A DNA stretch of 64,000 nucleotides from Candidatus Pseudoscillospira falkowii (GTDB lineage: Bacteria; Bacillota; Clostridia; Oscillospirales; Oscillospiraceae): contig CAJFFX010000002.1 of NCBI GenBank assembly GCA_904374485.1, positions 1-64,000 on the forward strand, written 5' to 3'. This document shows positions 41,951-49,670 of this stretch, one piece after another. How positions within the stretch are numbered: the first letter of the stretch is position 1; every line of letters begins with the position of its first letter. The position numbers and the translations under genes are program-made. The notes beneath the pieces were generated by a model that searched no databases, was not told the origin of the DNA, and saw only the letters and a list, made by a program, of their open reading frames with translations.

Positions 41951-43129
41951 TCAATATTTTGCTACCAACCCCAGCACCTTCGCCGCTACTTTGTAAACCG
42001 GCGTTTCCATGTGCCGGCAAACGGCTTTCAGCTCCCGGCGGATTGCAATATGCTGGGGGCAATGCTGTTCGCATTTGCCGCAGCCCACGCAGAGGGAGGC
42101 GTTGGACCGCTCCCGCTTCAGGGTGGTACACATCAGATATTCCTTCATGCCGGTGTACCAGCCGTCCGTCCAGCGGTCATTGTAGGTCCGGAAGCACACG
42201 GGAATATCCACGCCATGGGGGCAGGGCATACAGTAGCCACAGCCGGTGCAGCCCACTTTGGTGGCCCGATGCACCGCAGCGCGGACCGCCGAGAACATTT
42301 CCCGGTCCCGCGCCGTCAACGCGCCCACGGCGGCGCGATCCGCCGCGGCGGCGTTTTCCCGCACCTGCTCCCGGTCGTTCATGCCGGAGAGAACGCAGAG
42401 CACTTCTTCCTGATCCCACAGCCACTGCAACCCCCACGCTGCAGGGCTGCGCTGTTCCGTCGCGGCAGCAAAGGCCGCCAGCGCCCCCTTCGGCAGCTTA
42501 TGACACAGCCTTCCGCCCCGCAGGGGTTCCATGATCACCACGCCGATGCCTTTTTCCGCGGCGTACCGCACGCCCCGCACGCCGGCCTGGCTCGTTTCAT
42601 CCATATAATTGTACTGCACATAGCAGGTGTCCCAGTCATAGACATCCAGCACCTTGATAAACTGCTCCGTCCCGCCGTGGAAGGAAAAGCCGACGTGCCG
42701 GATCTTTCCCGCCGCCTTCTGCCGGGCGATCCATTCCTCGATCCCCAATGCCCGCAGGCGCGCCCACTGGCGGTCGTCGTTGAGCATGTGGAAAAGGTAG
42801 TAATCAATGTGATCCGTGCGCAGGCGCCGCAGCTGCTGGGCCAGGCATCCATCAAAGGCTTTCAGGTCCCGCAGCAGATACTGGGGTGTTTTCGTGGCCA
42901 CGAAAACCTTGTCCCGATATCCCCGGGAAAGCCACTTGCCCAGGGCCTCTTCGCTGCCGGGGTAGATATAGCCCGTATCGTAATAATTGACGCCGGAATC
43001 ATAGGCCAGCGTCAGCTCCTGCTCCGCCTTTTTCTGGTCGATGCCCAGGGCGTTTTTGGAAAAGCGCAGGCAGCCATACCCCAGGACGGAAATGCGGTCC
43101 CCCGTTTTGGGATGAATGCGGTATTGCAT
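41951..43129 (-). CDS. Aldo/keto reductase with C-terminal 4Fe-4S dicluster
   Basis: A 392-residue protein. Residues 1-275 form an aldo/keto reductase barrel: YDTGYIYPGSEEALG with catalytic Asp and Tyr, VFVATKT with the lysine, YLFHML with the histidine. Residues 285-375 hold two ferredoxin-type motifs, CTGCGYCMPC..C and CVGCGKCEQHC, so it can carry two 4Fe-4S clusters. Such oxidoreductases are frequent in anaerobic Clostridia, with unknown substrates. GGGGGGA lies about seven bases before the ATG at 43129. A divergently encoded flavodoxin is a possible electron partner. Confidence 0.92.
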   Translation of the reverse strand: MQYRIHPKTGDRISVLGYGCLRFSKNALGIDQKKAEQELTLAYDSGVNYYDTGYIYPGSEEALGKWLSRGYRDKVFVATKTPQYLLRDLKAFDGCLAQQLRRLRTDHIDYYLFHMLNDDRQWARLRALGIEEWIARQKAAGKIRHVGFSFHGGTEQFIKVLDVYDWDTCYVQYNYMDETSQAGVRGVRYAAEKGIGVVIMEPLRGGRLCHKLPKGALAAFAAATEQRSPAAWGLQWLWDQEEVLCVLSGMNDREQVRENAAAADRAAVGALTARDREMFSAVRAAVHRATKVGCTGCGYCMPCPHGVDIPVCFRTYNDRWTDGWYTGMKEYLMCTTLKRERSNASLCVGCGKCEQHCPQHIAIRRELKAVCRHMETPVYKVAAKVLGLVAKY

Positions 43130-43198
43130 GGATCTTCCCCCCATCGATTGCTGAGCCTACTTTACCATGTTCCCCGCCGGCGCGCAAGAGGCGCCCCC

Positions 43199-43227
43199 TT
43201 GACAGCGGCGCCGATCTATTGTATCGT
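43199..43227 (+). promoter_or_regulatory. Predicted promoter of the flavodoxin gene
   Basis: TTGACA (43199-43204), 17 bp, TATCGT (43222-43227), 45 bp before the start. Confidence 0.7.
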
Positions 43228-43271
43228 GCAAGCAGGGACATTTTGCCCCCCAAAAAGAGAGGTTGCCCAGA

Positions 43272-43796
43272 ATGAAAGATCTGATCGTATACGGAAGCTG
43301 CTACGGGAGTGCCAAGCGCTACGCCGAGGCCTTTGCCGCTCGGACCGGCTCCCCCGTACTCGCGGAAGAAGCCGTCCGGAATCTGTGCGGGGTCGACCGC
43401 GTCATCCTGTTCGGCGCGCTGTACGCCGGCGGCGTCAAGGGTCTGAAAAAATTGCTTCGCACACTGCCAGAAAACACCCGGCTCGTGATCGTCACTGTGG
43501 GACTGGCCGATGTGGAAAATCTGAAAAACACGGCGCACATCCGGGAAGCCCTGTGCCGGCAGGTGCCCCAGCCGCGGCTGAAAGGCACGGCCGTTTTCCA
43601 TCTGCGGGGCGGTATCGACTACCAAAAGCTGAATTTCAAGCATCGGGCCATGATGGCCATGCTTTGCCGCAGGCTCAAAAGCCTTCCCCCGGAAAAGCAG
43701 ACGGACGAGGACCGGGCCCTGTTGGAAACCTATGGCAAGGCGGTCGATTTTGTGGACCTGGATACCCTTGCGCCCATCGCAGCGGCCCTGTGCTGA
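43272..43796 (+). CDS. Flavodoxin-domain protein
   Basis: A 174-residue flavodoxin-like protein. The N-terminal phosphate loop is IVYGSCYGSAKRYAEAFA, followed by ILFGALYAGGVKGLKKLL, then LVIVTVGLADVENLK and VFHLRGGIDYQKLNFKHRAMM. That last block resembles the HemG/flavodoxin_5 type rather than classic electron-carrier flavodoxins. Binds FMN (family inference). AGAGAGG lies nine bases before the ATG at 43272. Divergent from the Fe-S aldo/keto reductase. Confidence 0.88.
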   Translation: MKDLIVYGSCYGSAKRYAEAFAARTGSPVLAEEAVRNLCGVDRVILFGALYAGGVKGLKKLLRTLPENTRLVIVTVGLADVENLKNTAHIREALCRQVPQPRLKGTAVFHLRGGIDYQKLNFKHRAMMAMLCRRLKSLPPEKQTDEDRALLETYGKAVDFVDLDTLAPIAAALC

Positions 43797-43816
43797 GGTC
43801 TCTTTGCAAAACGCCC

Positions 43817-43845
43817 TTGTGAAATGGGGAAAATCCCGCTATAAT
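43817..43845 (+). promoter_or_regulatory. Predicted promoter of rimM-trmD
   Basis: TTGTGA (43817-43822), 17 bp, TATAAT (43840-43845). The block around the -10 is identical over 20 bases to that of the tRNA-Gln promoter. Confidence 0.8.
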
Positions 43846-43891
43846 AAGCAGATAATGAGATACTAACGATGAAACGAAAAAGGAGCTTCCC

Positions 43892-44395
43892 ATGAAACTG
43901 GAACAGGTCGAAGTCGGACAGATCGTCAATACCCACGGCGTGCGGGGCGAAATGAAAGTGCAGCCCTGGTGCGATACGCCTGAGCAATTCCTCACCTTTC
44001 CCACGCTGTATCTCGACGGCACCCCCGTCAAGCCCGCCGCGGTGCGGATCCACAAAAGCATCGTGCTCCTTACCCTCCCCGGCGTGGAGGATATGGACGC
44101 GGCGCTGCATCTGAAGGGCAAGGTGCTTTCCGTCCGCCGAGAGGATATCCATCTGCCCGAGGGGCGCTATCTCAACGCGGAGCTGATCGGTCTTTCCGTT
44201 TTGGACGCGGAAACGGGCCGCGCCGTCGGCACGATCCGGGATGTGCTGGTCTACCCCGCCAACAACGTGCTGGTGGTCAAGGGCGAAAAGGAATATCTGA
44301 TCCCCGCCGTGCCCGCCGTCATCGAAAACACCGATCTGGATGCCAACACCATGACCGTCCATCTGCTGAAAGGAATGGCCGCCGATGAGAATTGA
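43892..44395 (+). CDS. rimM: 16S rRNA processing protein RimM
   Basis: RimM, 167 residues, helps maturation of the 30S head and binds S19. The N-terminal domain has VGQIVNTHGVRGEMKVQPW. A PRC-barrel-like C-terminal half holds LIGLSVLDAETGRAVGTIRDVL and EYLIPAVPAVIENTDL. AAGGAG lies six bases before the ATG. Overlaps trmD by 11 bases, so the two are translationally coupled. Its usual upstream genes rpsP-khpA are 5.8 kb away. Confidence 0.96.
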   Translation: MKLEQVEVGQIVNTHGVRGEMKVQPWCDTPEQFLTFPTLYLDGTPVKPAAVRIHKSIVLLTLPGVEDMDAALHLKGKVLSVRREDIHLPEGRYLNAELIGLSVLDAETGRAVGTIRDVLVYPANNVLVVKGEKEYLIPAVPAVIENTDLDANTMTVHLLKGMAADEN

Positions 44396-45182
44396 CATCA
44401 TGACGCTGTTCCCCGAATCGGTGGGCGACATGCTGAACGAGTCCATCCTGGGCCGGGCGGCGGAGCGGGGCTACATCCGCATCGAATGCCACCAGATCCG
44501 GGACTATACCTTAAATAAACAAAAGCAGGTGGACGATTACCCCTACGGCGGCGGCCGCGGGGCCGTGATGCAGGCCGACCCGCTGTACCAGTGCTGGAAG
44601 CACATCTGCGACGAGGCCGGGGAGCGCATCCACACCATCTACTTCTCCCCCTGCGGCGAAACCTTCCGCCAGGAGACCGCCAAGCGCCTGGCGGCGAACT
44701 ACGACCGGCTGCTGCTGGTCTGCGGCCACTATGAGGGCATCGACGAGCGCTTTATCGAAGAGTGCGTGGACGAGGAGATCTCCATGGGCGATTTCGTGCT
44801 CACTGGCGGCGAGATCCCGGCCATGGCCCTTGCCGACGCCGTTTGCCGTCTGGTACCCGGCGTGCTGCCCGACGCGGAGTGCTATATGGAGGAATCCCAT
44901 TGGGACGGCCTGCTGGAATATCCCCAATATTCCCGGCCCGAGGAGTGGCACGGCCGCCATGTGCCGGAGATCCTGCTGTCCGGCAATCACCAGAAGGTGG
45001 CGGAATGGCGCAAAAAGGAATCCTACAAGCGCACGCTGCGCCGCCGTCCGGATATGATGGCCGGCTTCGACCCCAACGCCCTGGATAAAAAGGGCAGGAA
45101 GATCTACGCCGCCGCCCTGGAAGAACTGGCCCAGGAACAGCATGCCGCCGGCGCGGCAGCGGCGTCTTCGGAAGAAAACTGA
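44385..45182 (+). CDS. trmD: tRNA (guanine-N1)-methyltransferase TrmD
   Basis: TrmD, 265 residues, methylates G37 next to the anticodon of a tRNA subset, using SAM, to prevent frameshifting. The trefoil-knot motifs are YGGGRGAVMQADPL, LLLVCGHYEGIDER, EEISMGDFVLTGGEIPAM and the C-terminal VPEILLSGNHQKVAEWRK. An Ala-rich tail (AAGAAAASSEEN) follows. The ATG overlaps rimM. rplS, which often follows trmD, is absent; a terminator closes the unit. Confidence 0.97.
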   Translation: MRIDIMTLFPESVGDMLNESILGRAAERGYIRIECHQIRDYTLNKQKQVDDYPYGGGRGAVMQADPLYQCWKHICDEAGERIHTIYFSPCGETFRQETAKRLAANYDRLLLVCGHYEGIDERFIEECVDEEISMGDFVLTGGEIPAMALADAVCRLVPGVLPDAECYMEESHWDGLLEYPQYSRPEEWHGRHVPEILLSGNHQKVAEWRKKESYKRTLRRRPDMMAGFDPNALDKKGRKIYAAALEELAQEQHAAGAAAASSEEN

Positions 45183-45202
45183 ATCACCGTGCTCATTTTG
45201 CG

Positions 45203-45240
45203 CGGCCGTTCCCTTTCCGGGAACGGCCGTTTTCCATTTT
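45203..45240 (+). terminator. Terminator of rimM-trmD
   Basis: GGCCGTTCCC/GGGAACGGCC (45204-45228) with a 5-base loop, then GTTTTCCATTTTATT. Confidence 0.8.
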
Positions 45241-45461
45241 ATTCCAGCTTTTATTTTCCTGAGATCCCTGTTTCTTTTTGAAAAATGATCAAATTTTCCT
45301 ACACCGTCCGCTTTTATTAACTTGTACGGCGAATTTTATTTTTTGGCTCCATTTTGTAATGATTTTGTAATTATTGCATATACTTTGACTGTATTTTCCA
45401 GCGAAATCCACTACACTTTTCTCAAAAGTGGAGGAAGATATCCTGTTTATATCGCAAAAAC
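45241..45461. other. AT-rich intergenic region before the 3D-domain gene
   Basis: No gene seen. Contains TTGCATATACTTTGACTGTA-like promoter fragments around 45377-45396 and a small hairpin CACTTTT/AAAAGTG (45413-45429). Confidence 0.4.
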
Positions 45462-45490
45462 TTGACAAATGTGGAGAAATCGTGTATACT
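45462..45490 (+). promoter_or_regulatory. Predicted promoter of the 3D-domain gene
   Basis: TTGACA (45462-45467), 17 bp, TATACT (45485-45490). The start codon is about 147 bp downstream, leaving a long leader. Confidence 0.8.
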
Positions 45491-45636
45491 TACGCTTGTA
45501 TTTGAGCCAGGTAACAAAAGTTACAATTTTGTTTCCGTCTGATTTTTTCCAAAGTCTGCGGTTTCCAGTTCCTGGAAATCATGGCTTCAGTACTCCGGGC
45601 GGTCCTTGGGCCGCGCGGAATTTCAGGAGGTTTATC

Positions 45637-46704
45637 ATGTTCAAACACGTAACCGCCGGCCGCAAAACCATGCGTCCGGTCCGACGTACCGTCGCCTTCG
45701 TTTCCATGATGGTCCTGACCGTCGGCGCTGCATCTGCCATCGCCAGCGCCAAGGCCGTTTACATCATTGACGACGGCACGACCCGCACCACTGTGGAAAG
45801 CAGCGATTACGCACCCTCTTCCGTGGTGAAAAAAGCGGGCATCGAGGTGGCCTCTTCCGACCAGATCACATCCGACCGCAACGAGGACGGCACCGTGGAG
45901 ATCAAGATCACCCGCGGACAGAACGTTTCTGTCAACTATATGGGCGCCACCCTCCACACCTATGCCCACGACGAGACCATCGCTTCCGTGCTGGACCGGC
46001 TGAACATCGATCTGGGCGAAAACGACGAGGTTTCCGTCGATCTGAGCAGCTATACCGAAGACGGCATGTCCATCAACGTCACGGCCTATACCTACGGCAC
46101 GGAAGAGGCGGTGGAACCCATCACCTACTCCACGGAGCGCGTGGCCAACGGGTCCATGACCAAGGGCAAGGAAGTGACCAAGCAGGCCGGCAAAAACGGC
46201 ACCGCCCGGGTGACTTACGCCGTCACCTATAAGGACGGCGTGGAGATCGACCGCGAGCCCGTCTCTTCCGAAGTGATCACCGCCCCCACGGCGGAGATCG
46301 TGGAATACGGCACCAAGGCCGCATCGATCTCCTCCAGCGACCGCATCGCATCCGATGCGCGCAATGCCGACGGCAGCGGCGTGCTGACCTTCAAATCCGG
46401 CAGCACCCTCACCTATTCCAGGGTGATCAGCGCCAACGCCACCGCCTATACCGCCCCCGCCGGCGCCCACACCGCTTCCGGCCGCGTGGTATCCGTGGGC
46501 TGTGTCGCTGTGGACCCCAAGGTCATCCCCATGGGCAGCAAGCTGTATATCACCACGCCCAACGGCAGCATTGTCTACGGCATGGCCGTGGCCGCCGACA
46601 CCGGCGGCGCCATCAAGGGCAACAAAGTGGACCTGTTTTTCAACACGTATAATGAATGCATCCAGTTTGGCCGCCGGACCTGCACCGTGTATGTGCTGAA
46701 CTGA
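45637..46704 (+). CDS. YabE-like secreted protein: DUF348, G5 and 3D domains
   Basis: A 355-residue exported cell-wall protein. Signal sequence about 18-40 ([20 protein letters not shown]). A DUF348 ubiquitin-like segment at about 90-135 ([26 protein letters not shown], in parts) is followed by a G5 domain at about 155-225 ([17 protein letters not shown]). The C-terminal 3D domain has aspartates D293, D321 and D332 in [22 protein letters not shown] and VDLFFN. The 3D barrel is the MltA-like fold of muralytic proteins such as YabE, YocH and Rpf relatives. AGGAGG before the ATG. As in Bacillus it lies just before rsmA, but rnmV is missing. Confidence 0.93.
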   Translation: MFKHVTAGRKTMRPVRRTVAFVSMMVLTVGAASAIASAKAVYIIDDGTTRTTVESSDYAPSSVVKKAGIEVASSDQITSDRNEDGTVEIKITRGQNVSVNYMGATLHTYAHDETIASVLDRLNIDLGENDEVSVDLSSYTEDGMSINVTAYTYGTEEAVEPITYSTERVANGSMTKGKEVTKQAGKNGTARVTYAVTYKDGVEIDREPVSSEVITAPTAEIVEYGTKAASISSSDRIASDARNADGSGVLTFKSGSTLTYSRVISANATAYTAPAGAHTASGRVVSVGCVAVDPKVIPMGSKLYITTPNGSIVYGMAVAADTGGAIKGNKVDLFFNTYNECIQFGRRTCTVYVLN

Positions 46705-46719
46705 TCGGAAAGCGCCGTT

Positions 46720-46752
46720 CCGGCCCCGCGCACGCGGGGCCGGTTTTTCTTT
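46720..46752 (+). terminator. Terminator of the 3D-domain gene
   Basis: CCGGCCCCGC/GCGGGGCCGG stem (46720-46743) with a 4-base loop, then TTTTTCTTT. Confidence 0.9.
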
Positions 46753-46779
46753 GCGTTCCCGGCGGCGCTGTGGTATACT
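46751..46779 (+). promoter_or_regulatory. Predicted promoter of rsmA
   Basis: TTGCGT (46751-46756), 17 bp, TATACT (46774-46779), 27 bp before the ATG. Confidence 0.65.
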
Positions 46780-46806
46780 ATCCCCATCAACAAAGGAGGA
46801 CCCGCT

Positions 46807-47673
46807 ATGGATCTTTGCAACCTGAACGATATCCGTGCGCTGCTGGGGCGGCATGGCTTCCATTTTTCCAAAGCCATGGGGCAGAATTTTCTCATCGACG
46901 CCGCCGTTCCCCAGGCCATCGCCGAGGGCTCCGGCGCGGAGGCGGACTGCGGCGTGCTGGAGATCGGCCCCGGCATCGGCTGCCTGACGGCCCAGCTGGC
47001 CCGGCGCGCCGGGAAAGTGGTGTCCGTGGAGCTGGACAAGCGCCTGCTGCCGGTCCTCAGCGAGACCATGGCCCCCTATGACAACGTATCGATCGTCAGC
47101 GGCGATATCCTCAAGCTCGACATCCCCGCCCTGGCAGCGGCGCAGTTTTCCGGCCTGCGCCCCCTGGTGTGCGCCAACCTGCCCTATAACATCACAACGC
47201 CGGTGCTGTCCGCGCTGATCGACAGCGGCTGCTTTGAAAGCCTGACCGTGATGATCCAGAAGGAAGTGGCCCAGCGCATCTGCGCCGCCCCCGGCACCGC
47301 CGATTACGGCGCTTTTTCCGTTTACATGCAGTTTTACACCGCGCCGGAGATCCTCTTTGACGTACCCCCCCACTGCTTCACGCCCCAGCCCAAGGTGACC
47401 TCCGCCGTGCTGCACTGCCCCGTGCGCCAGGCGCCGCCCGTCCCCGTTGGGGACCGCGCGCTCTTTTTCCGCGTAGTGCGCGCAGCCTTCGCCATGCGGC
47501 GCAAAACGCTGCTCAACGGCCTTTCCGCGGCCTTCGGAAGCCAACTGGACAAAGCCCGGCTCTCCCAGGTCCTGGCAGACTGCGGCTTCCCTGCCGCCGT
47601 CCGGGGCGAGACCCTGGGCCTGGCCGAATTTGCGGCGCTGACAGACCGCCTGGCTGAACAGTTGACGGGCTGA
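46807..47673 (+). CDS. rsmA: 16S rRNA dimethyladenosine transferase (KsgA)
   Basis: RsmA/KsgA, 288 residues, dimethylates the two adenines of the 16S 3' hairpin in late 30S assembly; loss gives kasugamycin resistance. Motifs: SKAMGQNFLID, the SAM site VLEIGPGIGCLTAQLA, VSVELDKRL, SGDILKLDIP and the catalytic NLPY (ANLPYNITTPVL). C-terminal helices include FAMRRKTLLNGL. GGAGG lies seven bases before the ATG. Own promoter and no obvious terminator before the tRNA gene. Confidence 0.97.
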   Translation: MDLCNLNDIRALLGRHGFHFSKAMGQNFLIDAAVPQAIAEGSGAEADCGVLEIGPGIGCLTAQLARRAGKVVSVELDKRLLPVLSETMAPYDNVSIVSGDILKLDIPALAAAQFSGLRPLVCANLPYNITTPVLSALIDSGCFESLTVMIQKEVAQRICAAPGTADYGAFSVYMQFYTAPEILFDVPPHCFTPQPKVTSAVLHCPVRQAPPVPVGDRALFFRVVRAAFAMRRKTLLNGLSAAFGSQLDKARLSQVLADCGFPAAVRGETLGLAEFAALTDRLAEQLTG

Positions 47674-47713
47674 AACGCCCATCCAAAAAATTCTCATTTT
47701 TTTCATTTTTCTA

Positions 47714-47741
47714 TTGACATTTTTGAAAATCCCGCTATAAT
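47714..47741 (+). promoter_or_regulatory. Promoter of tRNA-Gln
   Basis: TTGACA (47714-47719), 16-bp spacer, TATAAT (47736-47741), 21 bp before the tRNA. Confidence 0.85.
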
Positions 47742-47762
47742 AAGTAATGTTCTGCGGAACAC

Positions 47763-47836
47763 AGCGGGTTTGTGTAATGGTAGCACACCGGACTCTGACT
47801 CCGTTTGTGAGGGTTCGAATCCTTCACCCGCTGCCA
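47763..47836 (+). tRNA. tRNA-Gln (anticodon CTG)
   Basis: Folds as a 74-base cloverleaf with encoded CCA. The acceptor AGCGGGT pairs with ACCCGCT. D-arm GTG..CAC with AATGGTAG. Anticodon loop CTCTGAC, with CTG at 47795-47797. T-arm GAGGG-TTCGAAT-CCTTC. The discriminator is G73, as in glutamine tRNAs. The outermost anticodon-stem pair is C-T, a mismatch. Confidence 0.93.
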
Positions 47837-47841
47837 AAAAA

Positions 47842-47878
47842 GCGAAGCAAGCATCTGCTTGCTTCGTTTTTTATTTTT
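47842..47878 (+). terminator. Terminator of tRNA-Gln
   Basis: CGAAGCAAGCA/TGCTTGCTTCG stem, then TTTTTTATTTTT. Confidence 0.92.
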
Positions 47879-48047
47879 CCCACGCAGCAATCGTTCTGTT
47901 ATATTTATTTTTAATTATTTTTGTTTAGTTTCTTTGTTTTTATTATGTTCTATTGGCCGTACCGCGCAGGCTATGCTACACTTTTTCAAGGAGGGGAGAT
48001 CTCTCCCTCGCCGCAAGCAAATCGCATAAACGACAGGAGGCAGCAAT

Positions 48048-48260
48048 ATGAAACTCAGCGCAAGAAACCAGTTCAAGGGCACCGTCGTCGAGATCCAGGA
48101 AGGTGCGGTAAACGGCATCGTCAAGATCGACATCGGCGGCGGCAACGTGATGGTCTCCACCATCTCCATGAACGCCATCAAGGAGCTGGGCCTGGAAGTG
48201 GGCAAAAGCGCCTATGCCGTGGTGAAGGCCACCTCTGTGATGGTCGGCATCGACGAATAA
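48048..48260 (+). CDS. Molbindin-like protein (single TOBE/Mop domain)
   Basis: A 70-residue Mop-family protein: MKLSARNQFKGTVVEIQEGAVNGIVKIDIGGG (two parts) and VSTISMNAIKELGLEVGKSAYAVVKATSVMVG are the standard TOBE strands. Homologues bind molybdate or tungstate as oligomers and serve as storage or homeostasis proteins. No mod transport genes lie nearby. AGGAGG before the ATG. A weak promoter TTGGCC / 18 bp / TACACT lies near 47956-47985, followed by a GGGAGA/TCTCCC hairpin in the leader. Confidence 0.92.
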   Translation: MKLSARNQFKGTVVEIQEGAVNGIVKIDIGGGNVMVSTISMNAIKELGLEVGKSAYAVVKATSVMVGIDE

Positions 48261-48278
48261 GGCTTTTTCCGCCAAAGG

Positions 48279-48317
48279 AACGCCGCCCCGGATGCTTTGT
48301 ATCCGGGGCGGCGTTTT
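48279..48317. terminator. Bidirectional terminator between the Mop gene and trxA
   Basis: Perfect 15-bp stem AACGCCGCCCCGGAT/ATCCGGGGCGGCGTT with a 7-base loop; short T-tract on plus. Confidence 0.75.
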
Positions 48318-48331
48318 CCGTTTTCCGATTG

Positions 48332-48658
48332 TTACAGATGGGCGTCCAGCATGGCCTTGTACTCCGAAATGGGCATGGCGCCGATGCGGCGGTCCACTTC
48401 CTTTCCGTTCTTAAAAAGCACCACCGTGGGAATGCTCATCACGCCGAACTGGGCTGCCAGGGCGTTTTCTTCGTCCACATTGACCTTGCCCACGCTGGCG
48501 CGGCCGTCGTACTCCTCCGCCAGCTGCTCGATCACCGGGCCGACCATGCGGCAGGGGCCGCACCAAGTCGCCCAGAAATCTACCAGAGCCACATCCTTTT
48601 CGGCCAGGAAGCCTTCAAACGCCGCCTGTGTGATATGTCTTGCCTTTTCGTTTGCCAT
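48332..48658 (-). CDS. trxA: Thioredoxin
   Basis: TrxA, 108 residues, reduces protein disulfides. The active site WCGPC has C33 and C36 (FWATWCGPCRM), and the cis-proline segment is SIPTVVLFKNG. GGAGG lies eight bases before the ATG. It is 57 bp downstream of the thioredoxin reductase gene, so the pair forms a working reductase-thioredoxin operon. Confidence 0.97.
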   Translation of the reverse strand: MANEKARHITQAAFEGFLAEKDVALVDFWATWCGPCRMVGPVIEQLAEEYDGRASVGKVNVDEENALAAQFGVMSIPTVVLFKNGKEVDRRIGAMPISEYKAMLDAHL

Positions 48659-48715
48659 CGTTGATTCCTCCTGTTTCTAATGTTGTAGTTTCTTTTTTCC
48701 AAATTCGGCCGGGTG

Positions 48716-49567
48716 TTATCCCTGCCGGTCCAACCAGCTGACAGCATGCAGCGCTGCGATCTGCCCCTGCCCCGCGGCCCGGGCGATCTGGTAGGGCTGG
48801 CCGGTGCAGTCGCCGCAGGCGTAAACGCCGGGCAGATTTGTTTCCATTGCCCCGTTTACGCGGATATGGCCGTTCTCCACCGCCAAGCCGGCGATGAGAT
48901 CCACCGGCGACACCGCAGGACGCAGCAAAAATACGCCGTCGCACAGCACCTTTTCCCCGTCGATCAGGACATAATCCACTTTTCCGTCGCCGAAAATCTT
49001 CATTTCGCGGATGCGAAGATACGGGATGGTATCCTTCAGGCGGCCGCTTTCGGCGCGGCGGGAAACGTAGATCACGATGCAGCCGATCTCCTTGAGATAA
49101 TTGGCCTCCAGCTCAGCCCCTTCCGTTTCGCCGTAGACCACCACGCGCTTGCCGCGGTATAGCATCCCGTCGCAGGTGGCGCAGTAGCTGACGCCGCGGC
49201 CCAGACGTTCGCTTTCCCCGGGGAATTTATCGCTTCGAAGCACGCCGCCGGCCAGGATCAGCGCCTTGGCTTCCACCACGGCGTCTTCCGCGCTCAAAAA
49301 CCAGCTGTTTCCCATATTCATGGCGGAAATCATGCGCTTGGGCACAAATTCCGCGCCCAGCTTTTCCGCCTGCCGGTGCATCCGCTCCAGAAGTTCGCCG
49401 CCGGACACGTCGGGCAGACCCGGATAATTGGGGACATGGGGTGAGCGGTACAGGGGATTTTCGCGGTAATCATTGGAGATCACCGCCACGGTTTTGCTGC
49501 GCACGCGGGCGTTGATCGCCGCGGAAAGGCCGGCGGGGCCGCCGCCCAGGATACCAATATCATACAT
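48716..49567 (-). CDS. trxB: Thioredoxin reductase-like flavoprotein
   Basis: A 283-residue TrxB-type flavoprotein, shorter than the usual 305-320. The FAD site IGILGGGPAGLSAAI, the redox pair C129-x-x-C132 (YCATCDG) and the FAD-binding GVYACGDCTG are intact. The second Rossmann motif, normally GGGxSA, reads YGETEGAELEA at 145-155, and the NADPH-phosphate arginines are not evident. It may take electrons from ferredoxin or flavodoxin, as known for FFTR-type enzymes of Clostridium. AAGGAG before the ATG at 49567. Cotranscribed with trxA. Confidence 0.9.
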   Translation of the reverse strand: MYDIGILGGGPAGLSAAINARVRSKTVAVISNDYRENPLYRSPHVPNYPGLPDVSGGELLERMHRQAEKLGAEFVPKRMISAMNMGNSWFLSAEDAVVEAKALILAGGVLRSDKFPGESERLGRGVSYCATCDGMLYRGKRVVVYGETEGAELEANYLKEIGCIVIYVSRRAESGRLKDTIPYLRIREMKIFGDGKVDYVLIDGEKVLCDGVFLLRPAVSPVDLIAGLAVENGHIRVNGAMETNLPGVYACGDCTGQPYQIARAAGQGQIAALHAVSWLDRQG

Positions 49568-49670
49568 ACACGCTCTCTCCTTTGTCTGTTGCAAATGCGC
49601 CAGCGGCGGGAACAATGGTCCGCCGCTTTTTATTATACACCTTTTTTCCCGTTTTCCAAGGGGGAAGCGT

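Noticed and set aside
45491..45636. c-di-AMP (ydaO) riboswitch before the 3D gene
   Set aside because: The conserved blocks of the ydaO motif are not found and the leader is too short.
45490..47706. Long antisense frame opposite the 3D gene and rsmA
   Set aside because: Covers two certain genes and their terminator; product is low-complexity Gly/His-rich.
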